The notes under the pieces: generated by a model
What the model was told of the DNA's origin: nothing
The model's input: only the letters and a program-made list of their open reading frames with translations
Database searches by the model: none
Shown here: piece by piece, positions 16,430-25,208 of the stretch
Layout of the letters: each line of letters starts with the position of its first letter
Position numbering within the stretch: position 1 is the stretch's first letter
DNA from: Halohasta litchfieldiae
GTDB lineage: Archaea > Halobacteriota > Halobacteria > Halobacteriales > Haloferacaceae
Assembly (NCBI RefSeq): GCF_002788215.1
Contig: NZ_CP024845.1
Location: forward strand, 558,001 to 622,000
Length of the DNA: 64,000 nt
Direction of reading: 5' to 3'
Made by a program: the position numbers and the translations under genes

Positions 16430-17941
16430 GTGCTGACGAAGGACCTCCTCCGTGTCTCCCGGCGCGGCGGCAGCTACCGCCCGGAGTTCATCGGCCATGA
16501 GATACGGCCACTGGCCGTTCAACTGATCGAGATTTATAAGAATCACGTCGACCAATCACACCGAGCAGTCGACGAGGCCGTCGAGGCTATCGAACGTGAG
16601 GAGTCCGATTTTAAACTGGTCCGCGGGCTTGCCGCCCTGCTCGACCGCGAGGCGACCTTCGAGACGGTTGCACCGCTGCCACCCGAGCGAACCCGCCGTC
16701 GGGCCTTCGAGGCCGCCGAGACGGTCGGTGTCGCAACCAGCGAGGGGCGCAAGCAGGCTATCGAGATCGCTGCAGAGGGACTAGCGGTCGACACCGATGC
16801 TGTCGAAAAGTCGCTGTACGCCGACCGCGACTGCAACCAACGACTCACCGAATTCGATTGCCGGTGGGACCCAGAGACGCTCATCGAGCAGTACAACCTC
16901 TCGCTGGCCCAGACCGCGCTGTTCGACGCCACCGAAGTCCGGATTACGAGCGACGATCCACGTGGACTCATCTCGGCAATCAAACGACTCCGGCTGATGT
17001 ACGAGATCGAACGCACGGAGTCCGAGGGGTCGACCCAACGAACCGTTGTCGTCACTGGGCCGGACCGACTCTTTCGGCGGACCCGGCGGTACGGAACCGC
17101 CTTCGCCCGACTGCTCCGGTCGGTCGCCACGAGTAGCGAGTGGGAGCTCCGAGCAACTGTTGACGACCGCGGCACCGAACGCGAGTTGGTGCTGACCGAC
17201 CGCGATGTCTCAGTGCCGGGCGTCGACCCAATTGCCGAGCCAAGCTACGACAGCGGCGTCGAGGCCGACTTCGCTGCCCGCTTTTCAAACCTTGACCTCG
17301 ACTGGGAGCTACACCGCGAGCCTGACCTCTTGGAGACCGGAACAAGCGTAATGATCCCCGATTTCGCCTTCGACTACCGCTATGCCGACTTCCGGGTCTA
17401 TTTTGAGGTCATGGGCTTTTGGACACCGGCGTACGTCGACAAGAAGCTCGGCCAACTCGAAGCAGTCGAAGATGTCGACCTCATTGTCGCCGTCGACGAT
17501 TCGCTGGGTGTCGGTGAGGAGATTACAGCCGCCGACCATCGGGCAGTTCCCTACAGCGGGTCGGTCCGCCTCAAGGATGTTGTCGACGTGCTTCGGGAGT
17601 ACGAAACTGACCTTCTTGAGGCGGCCAGCGCTGATTTGCCCGAGTCGTTTACCCCTGTTGCAGATGTGACAACCATCGAGGCCGTCGCTGCGGAGTACGG
17701 TGTGTCGACTGACGCGCTTGCAGGGCGGGCGTTTCCGGACCACGAGCGTCTCGGGGAGCTGTTGGTTCGACCCACTGTGCTTGCCGATGTTAGTGAGCGG
17801 CTAACGGAGGGGATGTCGCTCACTGAGGCCGAATCCGTGCTCTCGGAGTACGGATTGACTGACACCAGTGCCGTATTATCAGCGGTCGACTACCGGGTTG
17901 TCTGGGAGGGTCTGACCGGTGGTACGTTGGAAAAACGGTAA
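16430..17941 (+). CDS. Bax1-type nuclease, partner of XPB (DUF790), 503 aa
   Basis: DUF790/Bax1 ('binds archaeal XPB') proteins are structure-specific nucleases that form a helicase-nuclease pair with XPB. The N-terminal region (MLTKDLLRVSRRGG, then RPEFIG) is the typical opening. A nuclease-like core has IPDFAFDYRYADFRVYFEVMGFW, reminiscent of a PD-(D/E)XK fold with candidate acidic residues D311 and E326 and a following KK. Adjacency to XPB is the usual archaeal arrangement. Length (503 aa) is normal. The 103-bp gap with its own TATA box suggests independent expression as well as possible read-through. Confidence 0.88.
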   Translation: MLTKDLLRVSRRGGSYRPEFIGHEIRPLAVQLIEIYKNHVDQSHRAVDEAVEAIEREESDFKLVRGLAALLDREATFETVAPLPPERTRRRAFEAAETVGVATSEGRKQAIEIAAEGLAVDTDAVEKSLYADRDCNQRLTEFDCRWDPETLIEQYNLSLAQTALFDATEVRITSDDPRGLISAIKRLRLMYEIERTESEGSTQRTVVVTGPDRLFRRTRRYGTAFARLLRSVATSSEWELRATVDDRGTERELVLTDRDVSVPGVDPIAEPSYDSGVEADFAARFSNLDLDWELHREPDLLETGTSVMIPDFAFDYRYADFRVYFEVMGFWTPAYVDKKLGQLEAVEDVDLIVAVDDSLGVGEEITAADHRAVPYSGSVRLKDVVDVLREYETDLLEAASADLPESFTPVADVTTIEAVAAEYGVSTDALAGRAFPDHERLGELLVRPTVLADVSERLTEGMSLTEAESVLSEYGLTDTSAVLSAVDYRVVWEGLTGGTLEKR

Positions 17942-18003
17942 CCGGTAGCTGACTGTCCGCGTACTGCCACGGGACTTTTGCTGGTTGGGCTCCTCTGTTA
18001 GCT

Positions 18004-18243
18004 ATGGTCCTCAAACAACTGTTCGCCTCGAAATGGTCGCGGCTGTTTAGTCTCGTCTCGGTGTTGATTAACGGGATTCGGGCACTGCTGAGTGGCAACC
18101 GACGCGTTGGTGCGCTGTTGGTTGGGGTCGCACTACTGGCCTACCGATGGTCGCCGCTTGGCATCGTGGTCACGATACTAATGTCCCTGTATGGTGATGA
18201 AATCCGCAACTGGGCGATGGATCAACCCGAACGACAGCCCTGA
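18004..18243 (+). CDS. Small basic membrane-associated protein, 79 aa, unknown
   Basis: Not recognised. A Lys/Arg-rich N-terminus (MVLKQLFASKWSRLF) is followed by two hydrophobic stretches (around residues 15-27 and 37-62), consistent with one or two membrane helices, and a short polar tail. The positive charge is unusual for a haloarchaeal protein and suggests a membrane orientation signal. It lies 62 bp after bax1 on the same strand and converges with the next gene (1 bp apart). It could share the bax1 transcript; function is not inferable. Confidence 0.55.
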   Translation: MVLKQLFASKWSRLFSLVSVLINGIRALLSGNRRVGALLVGVALLAYRWSPLGIVVTILMSLYGDEIRNWAMDQPERQP

Positions 18244-18244
18244 T

Positions 18245-18796
18245 TTATAGCGTCGACAGCGCTTCTTGGTTGCCTTTCGGCACCGTCGACCGCAGTTCGT
18301 CGTACAGATACAGCCCAACCCCAACCGGTTCGCGCTCGCCAGCGAACTGGTGGGCAGCGATCAGATACCCCCAGTCGCCGTCCCAGTCGACATCTTGATC
18401 GTTGCCGCGGGCGAACTGCGCGGCCTCCTCAGCCGAGAGGTCGACGACGTTTTTCGTCGCGTGCTTGCCGAACCGCTGGACTGCGCTGTGGGTCGGTTTC
18501 CAGTGTTCTTGGCGAGTGCGGAGCACGGTCATCCCGAGTCCCTCGATACGAATCGGACTCGGCATGTCGTCTGCAAAGATCCATATTTTCCCTTTGCCTT
18601 TTTCCCAGAACGTGAACGACTCGAAGACGGCTGGCTCGATACCGAACCGTTCTTCGAAGAAGTCGACCACTTCCTCGCGGGAGGCCCGACCTGTCACCTC
18701 TCGGTCGTCGGGTGTGGCAGGCAGTCGACCGAACCGCTGGCCGACGTTGTCCCGCAGGTCCTCATTTTCGCTGGCTTCGTCACCAACATCGCTCAT
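18245..18796 (-). CDS. Conserved haloarchaeal protein, PUA-like partner of the RNA methyltransferase, 183 aa
   Basis: Soluble acidic protein without a recognised catalytic motif. The middle (IWIFADDMPSPIRIEGLGMTVLRTRQEHWKPTH, split here as the IWIFADD and GLGMTVLR segments) resembles the PUA/RNA-binding C-terminal domain found fused to NOP2/Sun RNA methyltransferases. The neighbouring methyltransferase (stop overlapping this start by 4 bp) lacks such a domain, so this gene may supply the RNA-binding half as a separate polypeptide. That is inference from context and length. The N-terminus is a disordered acidic tail. Confidence 0.65.
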   Translation of the reverse strand: MSDVGDEASENEDLRDNVGQRFGRLPATPDDREVTGRASREEVVDFFEERFGIEPAVFESFTFWEKGKGKIWIFADDMPSPIRIEGLGMTVLRTRQEHWKPTHSAVQRFGKHATKNVVDLSAEEAAQFARGNDQDVDWDGDWGYLIAAHQFAGEREPVGVGLYLYDELRSTVPKGNQEALSTL

Positions 18797-19701
18797 GCGG
18801 TCACCTCCAGTTTCGCACAGTAGAAGCCGCCGGTATCGTTAAGATGTGGATAGATCCGATGGGTGTTTTCGACGCTCGAATCGTAGGTTTCGTCCTCCCA
18901 CTCAGTAACCCCCGGCCGCGATTCGATTGGGCAGTCGAACTCGACGACTTCACAGCCCTCTGTGTCGAGGACGTGGTCGACCACGGCCTCGTTTTCTTCG
19001 GGCGCGAACGTACAGGTAGAGTAGACAACCGTCCCGCCGGGTTTGGTCGCCTGAACCGCCCGCGAGAGGATTCCCTTTTGAATGGCCGACACGCTGTGGA
19101 CGTGTTCGAGTGTCCACTGGTCGAGCGTATCGGGGTTCTTCCGAACCGTTCCCTCACAGGAACAGGGCGCGTCGACCAGCGCCCGGTCGAACTCGTCGAA
19201 CCCGAACGGTTTCAGCGAGAAGTTTCGGCCGTCCTGCTGGGTCACGACGAGATTCGTGATCCCGAGTCGTTCGGCATTGTGCCGAAGCGCCGAGAGTCGA
19301 CCGAGGTTGTTGTCGTTGCCAATGACGACCCCGGTGTCGTCCATCATCGCCGACAACTGAGTGGTCTTACTGCCGGGTGCTGCACAGCTATCCCATACCT
19401 TCTCGCCGGGTTGGGGGTTGAGCGCAATGGCTGGGAGTGCCGAGACCTCTTCCTGGCCGTGGAGCCAGCCATGGAAGTAGGGCCACGACGTGCCCGGGCC
19501 GCGTTCGTCGAGTCGCAGGATTTCGTCGTTCCAGTCGACCGTCTCGTAGCCGACGCCCTCCTCGTCAAGCCCAGCACGCACACGTTCTGGTGTCGCGTTG
19601 ATCGTGTTGACGCGGACGACCGACGGCAGCGGTCGCTCACAGGCGGCAAAAAACGCCTCGCGGTCCTCGACCAGCGGGGCATACCGCTCTAACGGATTCA
19701 T
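18793..19701 (-). CDS. NOP2/Sun (RsmB/RsmF-like) RNA cytosine-5 methyltransferase, 302 aa
   Basis: SAM-dependent RNA m5C methyltransferase; the substrate may be rRNA or tRNA. The core shows VRVNTINATPERV, the SAM motif VWDSCAAPGSKTTQLSAMM, motif IV VDAPCSCEGTVRKNP (first conserved Cys), and motif VI VVYSTCTFAPEENEAVV, whose TC cysteine is the catalytic nucleophile in this family. It ends with the usual GGFYCAKLE strand and has no C-terminal PUA domain. Start chosen at 19701 (MNPLERYAP), the common opening. Translationally coupled to the downstream 183-aa protein (ATGA). Confidence 0.9.
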   Translation of the reverse strand: MNPLERYAPLVEDREAFFAACERPLPSVVRVNTINATPERVRAGLDEEGVGYETVDWNDEILRLDERGPGTSWPYFHGWLHGQEEVSALPAIALNPQPGEKVWDSCAAPGSKTTQLSAMMDDTGVVIGNDNNLGRLSALRHNAERLGITNLVVTQQDGRNFSLKPFGFDEFDRALVDAPCSCEGTVRKNPDTLDQWTLEHVHSVSAIQKGILSRAVQATKPGGTVVYSTCTFAPEENEAVVDHVLDTEGCEVVEFDCPIESRPGVTEWEDETYDSSVENTHRIYPHLNDTGGFYCAKLEVTA

Positions 19702-19822
19702 AGACTCTCTTCTCAGCGCCTCCGTTAGTCGGTTTCGGAGCGTGGCTCCGGCCCAGTCGACCAGTAGCCACCGACTACTACTGGACACCAATCGTTAGGT
19801 GCTGGCACACGTAGCTTAACCT

Positions 19823-20563
19823 ATGGCACAAATTGACATTGTCGACGAACAGGTGTCGCTTGAAAGGCCGGTCCTGATCGAAGGCTTCCCCGGCGTGGGG
19901 TTGGTCGGGAAGATGGCAGGCGACCACCTGATCGATGCCTTCGATATGGACCACTATGCCAACGTCTTCTGTGAGAGTATTCCGCCGGTAGCAACCTACC
20001 AGAAGGACAACCGAGAGCTGGTGACGCCAGTTCGACTCTACGTCGACGCCGAGCGGGAGCTGCTGGTACTCCAGAGCGATGTCCCAATCGGGCCGGAAGG
20101 AGCCACAGAGTTCGGCAACTGTGTCGCCGGCTGGTTCGCCGAAACCGAGATCCTGCCGGTCTACATCTCTGGACTGCCGCGGCAGACCGAGGAGACACCT
20201 GCACTGTACGGTGTGTCGACTGATGGTACTGCTGGTGAACGACTCACCGAGGCAGGGGTCGACCAACCGGCCGAGATGGGACTCATTTCGGGACCGACCG
20301 GCGCGCTGTTGGCGCATGCAACCGAACACGACCACACTGCGGTTGGACTCATCGTCGAGTCGAACCCACAGCTCCCGGATCCAATCGCCTCGCAGGTCGT
20401 CATCGAGCAGGGTATTGAGCCTCTTGCGGACATCTCAGTACCAACTGAGAATCTGTCGACCCGTGCCGAGGAGATCGAGGAGGCACGCCAACAGCTGATC
20501 CAGCGGATGCAGCAAGCCAACGACGACAGCAGCCGCGCCCAGCCACTCCGAATGTATCAGTAG
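19823..20563 (+). CDS. PAC2-family protein (proteasome assembly chaperone-like), 246 aa
   Basis: Member of the PAC2 family, related to eukaryotic proteasome assembly chaperone 2 and widespread in archaea; its archaeal role is not established. The conserved opening RPVLIEGFPGVGLVGKMAGDHL and the later EMGLISGPTGALLAHA are characteristic. A charged, probably helical C-terminus (residues about 212-240) ends in Gln- and Arg-rich sequence. Single gene, 73 bp ahead of grpE and on the same strand. The link to protein quality control with grpE-dnaK is suggestive only. Confidence 0.85.
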   Translation: MAQIDIVDEQVSLERPVLIEGFPGVGLVGKMAGDHLIDAFDMDHYANVFCESIPPVATYQKDNRELVTPVRLYVDAERELLVLQSDVPIGPEGATEFGNCVAGWFAETEILPVYISGLPRQTEETPALYGVSTDGTAGERLTEAGVDQPAEMGLISGPTGALLAHATEHDHTAVGLIVESNPQLPDPIASQVVIEQGIEPLADISVPTENLSTRAEEIEEARQQLIQRMQQANDDSSRAQPLRMYQ

Positions 20564-20604
20564 AGGCGTCGATAGTAGGTGTCCGTTTGCCATCCGTTTC
20601 TGAA

Positions 20605-20613
20605 CTCTTAAGC
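20605..20613 (+). promoter_or_regulatory. TATA box of grpE
   Basis: CTCTTAAGC is centred about 28 bp before the grpE ATG, so a leaderless transcript is likely. Confidence 0.5.
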
Positions 20614-20636
20614 CGCCGAAGCGACTGTACGGGAAT

Positions 20637-21236
20637 ATGAGCGAGGACCCAGCAGCGGTCGACGAATCGGCGTCCAAAAGCGACGACTCGGAGCCCGAAG
20701 AAGCCGAGACTGCTGGCACTGATCTGTTTGAGGAGGAAGAAGAAGAGGAAGAGGAATTCTTCGACGATGAGCAGAATGTCGAGGAACTCAAAGCCGAACT
20801 CGAAGCCAAAGACGCTGAGATCGAGGACCTCACCGACAAGCTCAGCCGGTCGCGGGCCGACTTCCAGAACTACAAAAAGCGGATGCAGAACAAACAGGAG
20901 GAGATGCAGGCCCGCGCGACCGAGGATCTCGTCTCCCGATTCACCAAGATCCGAGAGAACCTCGTCCGGGCACTCGATCAAGATCAGGATGCGGATATTC
21001 GACCGGGCATCCAGTCGACGCTCGACGAGTTGGATGCTATTCTCGACGAGGAAAACGTCGAGATCATCTCGCCGGAACCGGGCGAGGCAGTCGACCCCCA
21101 GCGTCACGAAGTGATGATGAACGTCGCAAGCGATCAGCCCGATGGCACGGTCGCCGACGTCTATCAAGCAGGCTACGAGATGGCGGGCAAAGTCTTGCAG
21201 GCCGCACAGGTCACCGTCAGCAGTGACGACGCCTGA
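20637..21236 (+). CDS. grpE: Nucleotide exchange factor GrpE, 199 aa
   Basis: Releases ADP from DnaK in the Hsp70 cycle. A very acidic N-terminal tail (with a run of Glu near residues 32-41) precedes a long coiled coil (about residues 47-100), then the compact beta domain with GEAVDPQRHEVMMNV and the terminal YEMAGKVLQAAQVTVS. Length fits the family. dnaK follows after 166 bp and has its own TATA-like element, so the two may be separately regulated. dnaJ is not in the window. Confidence 0.95.
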   Translation: MSEDPAAVDESASKSDDSEPEEAETAGTDLFEEEEEEEEEFFDDEQNVEELKAELEAKDAEIEDLTDKLSRSRADFQNYKKRMQNKQEEMQARATEDLVSRFTKIRENLVRALDQDQDADIRPGIQSTLDELDAILDEENVEIISPEPGEAVDPQRHEVMMNVASDQPDGTVADVYQAGYEMAGKVLQAAQVTVSSDDA

Positions 21237-21368
21237 GCAAGCAGTGGGTGAGTAAGTCGGTAACATTGCGGTCGTACAAAGAAACGTCGACCGGATCGAT
21301 TTCTTCAGCCGCTAATCGCAAGACAGCGGCGACCCCTGCTGTCCGTTTGCGTCGGGCTGTCTAGTAAC

Positions 21369-21376
21369 CTTTAACC
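21369..21376 (+). promoter_or_regulatory. TATA-like element of dnaK
   Basis: CTTTAACC lies 28-34 bp before the dnaK ATG at the end of the 166-bp grpE-dnaK gap. No other clear promoter element is visible there. Confidence 0.45.
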
Positions 21377-21402
21377 GAGACAAGCCGGTAATTGGGGCCA
21401 AC

Positions 21403-23304
21403 ATGGCTAGCGAGAAGATTCTCGGAATTGACCTTGGGACCACGAACAGCGCGTTCGCGGTAATGGAGGGTGGAGAGCCGGAGATCATCGTCAACTCGGA
21501 GGGTAACCGAACGACCCCGTCGGTTGTCGCGTTCTCCGATGACGACGAACGGCTTGTCGGCAAGCCAGCCAAAAACCAGGCTGTACAGAACCCTGATAAA
21601 ACGATCCAATCGATCAAACGCCACATGGGCGAGGAGGGGTACGAGGTTGAGGTTGAGGGCGAATCCTACACCCCCGAACAGATCTCGGCGATGATCCTCC
21701 AGAAGATCAAACGCGACGCCGAGGAGTATCTCGGCCACGATGTCGAGAAGGCCGTCATTACGGTTCCGGCCTACTTCAACGACAAACAGCGACAGGCAAC
21801 GAAAAACGCCGGTCAGATCGCCGGCTTCGAGGTCGAACGCATCGTCAACGAGCCGACCGCAGCCTCGATGGCCTACGGCCTCGACGACGAATCCGATCAG
21901 ACAGTTCTCGTCTACGATCTGGGTGGCGGCACGTTCGATGTGTCGGTCCTCGAACTCGGCGGCGGCGTCTACGATGTTGTCGCAACCAACGGTGACAACG
22001 ATCTCGGTGGCGACGACTGGGACCAGGCGATCATCGATCATCTCGCCACAGAGTTCAAAAACGATCACGGCATCGAACTCCGCGACGACCGACAGGCACT
22101 CCAGCGACTCAAGGAAGCCGCCGAAGAGGCCAAGATCGAACTCTCCTCGCGGAAAGAGGCGAAAATCAATCTGCCGTTCATCACAGCGACTGACTCCGGC
22201 CCGGTCCACCTCGAAACCTCGATCACCCGCGCAACCTTCGAGAAGATTACCTCGGATCTGATCGAGCGAACCGTCGGCCCGACAGAGCAGGCCATCGAAG
22301 ACGCCGGGATCTCCGACAGCGACATTGACGAGGTCATCCTCGTCGGTGGTTCGACCCGGATGCCACAGGTCGCTGACAAGGTCGAAGAGATCATCGGTCA
22401 AGAGCCAAAGAAGAACGTCAACCCCGACGAAGCCGTCGCCCTCGGTGCAGCGATTCAGGGCGGCGTCCTCGCAGGCGACGTCGACGACATCGTGCTGCTC
22501 GACGTGACCCCACTGAGCCTCGGTATCGAGGTCAAAGGCGGGCTCTTCGAGCGACTCATCGACAAGAACACGACGATCCCGACCGACGCCGCGAAGGTGT
22601 TCACCACCGCGGCGGACAACCAGACCTCGGTGCAGATCCGGGTGTTCCAAGGCGAACGCGAGATCGCCAACGAGAACGAACTGCTCGGGGAGTTCATGCT
22701 GACCGGCATCCCACCGTCACCGGCCGGCATGCCGCAGATCGAAGTCGAGTTCTCGATTGACGCCGACGGCATCGTCAACGTCTCGGCGGAGGATCAGGGC
22801 TCGGGCAACGCCGAGTCGATCACCATCGAGGGCGGTGCTGGACTCTCCGACGAGGAAGTCGACCGCATGCAGGAAGAAGCAGAGGAACACGCCGAAGAGG
22901 ACCAAGAGCGCCGCGAGCGCATCGAGGCACGCAACGACGCCGAGGGCGCAGTCCAGCGCGCCGAGTCGCTCCTCGAAGAGAACGAAGAGGCCGTCGACGA
23001 CGATCTCGAAGCCGGTATTCGAGACGCCATGGACGACGTCGAGGACGTGCTCGAAGACGAGGACGCCGACACCGAAGAGCTTCACGACGTGACCGAGGAA
23101 CTCACCGAAGAGCTTCAAGAGATCGGCAAGCAGATGTACGAAGGACAGGCCCAACAGGCTCAGGCCGGTGCTGGCGGTGCCGGTGCCGCGGGTGGTCCTG
23201 AGGGCGGCTTCGGTCCGGGCGGTCCCGACGGCGCGGCTGGCGAAGGCGACGAGTACGTCGACGCCGACTTCGAGGATGCGGACGAAGAAAAAGACGACGA
23301 GTAG
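21403..23304 (+). CDS. dnaK: Molecular chaperone DnaK (Hsp70), 633 aa
   Basis: ATP-driven chaperone. The nucleotide-binding domain starts with [19 protein letters not shown] and includes [19 protein letters not shown] and [10 protein letters not shown]. The linker [10 protein letters not shown] leads to the substrate-binding domain with [16 protein letters not shown]. The C-terminal lid is followed by a Gly/Ala-rich stretch and an acidic tail, as in bacterial-type DnaK, which haloarchaea are thought to have acquired from bacteria. Complete, with no insertions. Confidence 0.98.
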   Translation: MASEKILGIDLGTTNSAFAVMEGGEPEIIVNSEGNRTTPSVVAFSDDDERLVGKPAKNQAVQNPDKTIQSIKRHMGEEGYEVEVEGESYTPEQISAMILQKIKRDAEEYLGHDVEKAVITVPAYFNDKQRQATKNAGQIAGFEVERIVNEPTAASMAYGLDDESDQTVLVYDLGGGTFDVSVLELGGGVYDVVATNGDNDLGGDDWDQAIIDHLATEFKNDHGIELRDDRQALQRLKEAAEEAKIELSSRKEAKINLPFITATDSGPVHLETSITRATFEKITSDLIERTVGPTEQAIEDAGISDSDIDEVILVGGSTRMPQVADKVEEIIGQEPKKNVNPDEAVALGAAIQGGVLAGDVDDIVLLDVTPLSLGIEVKGGLFERLIDKNTTIPTDAAKVFTTAADNQTSVQIRVFQGEREIANENELLGEFMLTGIPPSPAGMPQIEVEFSIDADGIVNVSAEDQGSGNAESITIEGGAGLSDEEVDRMQEEAEEHAEEDQERRERIEARNDAEGAVQRAESLLEENEEAVDDDLEAGIRDAMDDVEDVLEDEDADTEELHDVTEELTEELQEIGKQMYEGQAQQAQAGAGGAGAAGGPEGGFGPGGPDGAAGEGDEYVDADFEDADEEKDDE

Positions 23305-23420
23305 TCGACGCTGACGGTCGGTTGCAGTCGCTGCGTTTTGTTCTCGTATATATACTGGCCTGTCGACAGATCACCGAAACGGACATCTGACCTTTGGTCT
23401 CGGCGACCGAACACAGGGAC

Positions 23421-24857
23421 ATGTCCGCCAGTCGACCGAACGTCCTCCTACTTTTGACCGACCAAGAGCGTGCCGACCTCGTGGCTCCCGACGGGCTACC
23501 GGTCGACACGCCGAATATCGACCGCCTCCGCGAGGAGGGAATGTGGTTCGAGTCGGCCTACACGCCGACGAGCATCTGTACGAGTGCCCGTGCCTCATTG
23601 TTAACCGGCCTCTATTCGCATGCTCACGGCCTGCTTAACAACAGCCACGAGGCGGATGCGATCCGAACCGATCTCCCCGAGGAGCTGCCGACGCTCGGTG
23701 AACTCCTCGCAGAGAGTGGCTACACCAACACCTATCTCGGGAAATGGCACGTCAGCCACAATCACACGCCCGGTGATTTCGGGTTTCGGTACTTCGGGGG
23801 GAGCGACTATCACCACGACAACTTCGATGTGGCGTTCGAACACTTCCGGGAGTCACAGGGAATCAGGGTCCCCGAAGTCGATGTCGAAGATAAAATCTAT
23901 GCCGGTGAGGGTGACGACACCACCCTCATCGCAGGCACTGATCCAGTGCCAGTCGAGGCCTCGCGGCCCTACTTTCTGGCCGAACGGACGATCAACGCGC
24001 TGGAACGCTGGGTCGACGACGACCGGCAACCCTGTTTCCACCGCACCGACTTCCTCGGTCCACACCACCCGTATGTCGTCCCCGAACCCTACGCGTCGAT
24101 GTACGAGCCGACCGAGATCGAGCCGTGGTCAAACTACGCCGAAACCTTCGAGAGCAAGCCGCGTGTCCACGAGCAGTATCTTCACTACCGGGGCGTAGAG
24201 GGCTTCGAGTGGGAGACGTGGGCCGAAGCCATCGCGAAGTATTTCGGCTTCATGACGCTGATCGACGACCAGATCGGCCGGATTCTCGACGCCCTCGACG
24301 ATCTCGGCATGGCAGACAAGACGGCTGTCGTCCATACCTCGGATCACGGCGATCTCACGGGGTCACACCGCCTGTTCAACAAGGGGCCGATGATGTACGA
24401 CGAAACCTACCGAATCCCCCTCGTCGTTCGGTGGCCGGGTGTCGTCGACCCCGGCAGCCAGTCGACCGACTTCGTCCGTCTCCACGATCTGATGCCGACG
24501 TTTCTCGATTGGGCCGGTATCGAACCTCCTGAGGGGATCCACGCCCGGAGTATACAGCCCCTACTAATGGGCGACCTCCCGGATGACTGGCCAGCGTCGA
24601 CCTACGCCCAGTACCATGGCGACGAGTTCGGCCTCTACTCACAGCGGATGGTCCGAACTGAGGAGTACAAGTTCATATATAATGGGCCGGATCGAAACGA
24701 ACTGTACGATCTGACGGCAGATCCCCACGAACTCCGGAATCTCGCCGACCATCCGGCGTATGCGGACGTGCAACGGGAGATGGAGGGTCGGCTGGTCGAC
24801 TGGATGGACGAGGTCGACGATTCGCTCCGGCGGTGGGTGCCGAAAACACTGCAATAA
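23421..24857 (+). CDS. Sulfatase-family hydrolase, 478 aa
   Basis: Alkaline-phosphatase-superfamily enzyme of the arylsulfatase/choline-sulfatase type. The N-terminal metal site NVLLLLTDQERAD, the nucleophile region SICTSARASLLTG, GKWHVSHN and HTSDHGDLTGSHRLFNKG are all visible. The formylglycine motif is CTSAR: the Cys is present, but the usual third residue (Pro or Ala) is Ser, so enzymatic maturation is uncertain. No signal peptide, so it is probably cytoplasmic. Start at the ATG at 23421; the upstream GTG at 23394 adds nine unlikely residues. A 7-bp hairpin with one G-T pair (24863-24881) follows the stop. Substrate unknown. Confidence 0.85.
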   Translation: MSASRPNVLLLLTDQERADLVAPDGLPVDTPNIDRLREEGMWFESAYTPTSICTSARASLLTGLYSHAHGLLNNSHEADAIRTDLPEELPTLGELLAESGYTNTYLGKWHVSHNHTPGDFGFRYFGGSDYHHDNFDVAFEHFRESQGIRVPEVDVEDKIYAGEGDDTTLIAGTDPVPVEASRPYFLAERTINALERWVDDDRQPCFHRTDFLGPHHPYVVPEPYASMYEPTEIEPWSNYAETFESKPRVHEQYLHYRGVEGFEWETWAEAIAKYFGFMTLIDDQIGRILDALDDLGMADKTAVVHTSDHGDLTGSHRLFNKGPMMYDETYRIPLVVRWPGVVDPGSQSTDFVRLHDLMPTFLDWAGIEPPEGIHARSIQPLLMGDLPDDWPASTYAQYHGDEFGLYSQRMVRTEEYKFIYNGPDRNELYDLTADPHELRNLADHPAYADVQREMEGRLVDWMDEVDDSLRRWVPKTLQ

Positions 24858-25208
24858 CTGGGGTTCGGTCACCAACTGAACGGTCGACAGTAGCATCCGC
24901 GGATGTGACTGGAAAGCAGGATATCAGGAATTGTGTACAGTATCTGACCGAGTTATCTACCGTCTACCCGTCAGTAGGCGTAGTTATCTTGCAGAAGATA
25001 CTGGCCGAAGACACCCTCTCGGAGACAGTCTCACCTGTTTGTACGGTCGAAAAATCGATAGAATCGGTACGTCTCGGTAGTAGGTATATCTACTACCCAC
25101 TTATTCTAGTAGTGATTTTATAAAATCCTGTAGGTGACTGATTACAATAGGGTTATCCAGTGGAGTATCCGGTACTCTTCGGCCCGAAAACGGCTGGGAG
25201 GACCAACC
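24858..25208. other. 350-bp gap between sulfatase and beta-helix protein genes
   Basis: AT-richer than its flanks. It holds a weak hairpin after the sulfatase (24863-24881) and TATA-like runs near 25083-25125 that could serve the secreted-protein gene with a leader of about 60-90 nt. I see no RNA gene or conserved open frame. Confidence 0.5.

Noticed and set aside
21361-22650. Minus-strand frame across dnaK
   Set aside because: Antisense shadow of a canonical Hsp70 gene.
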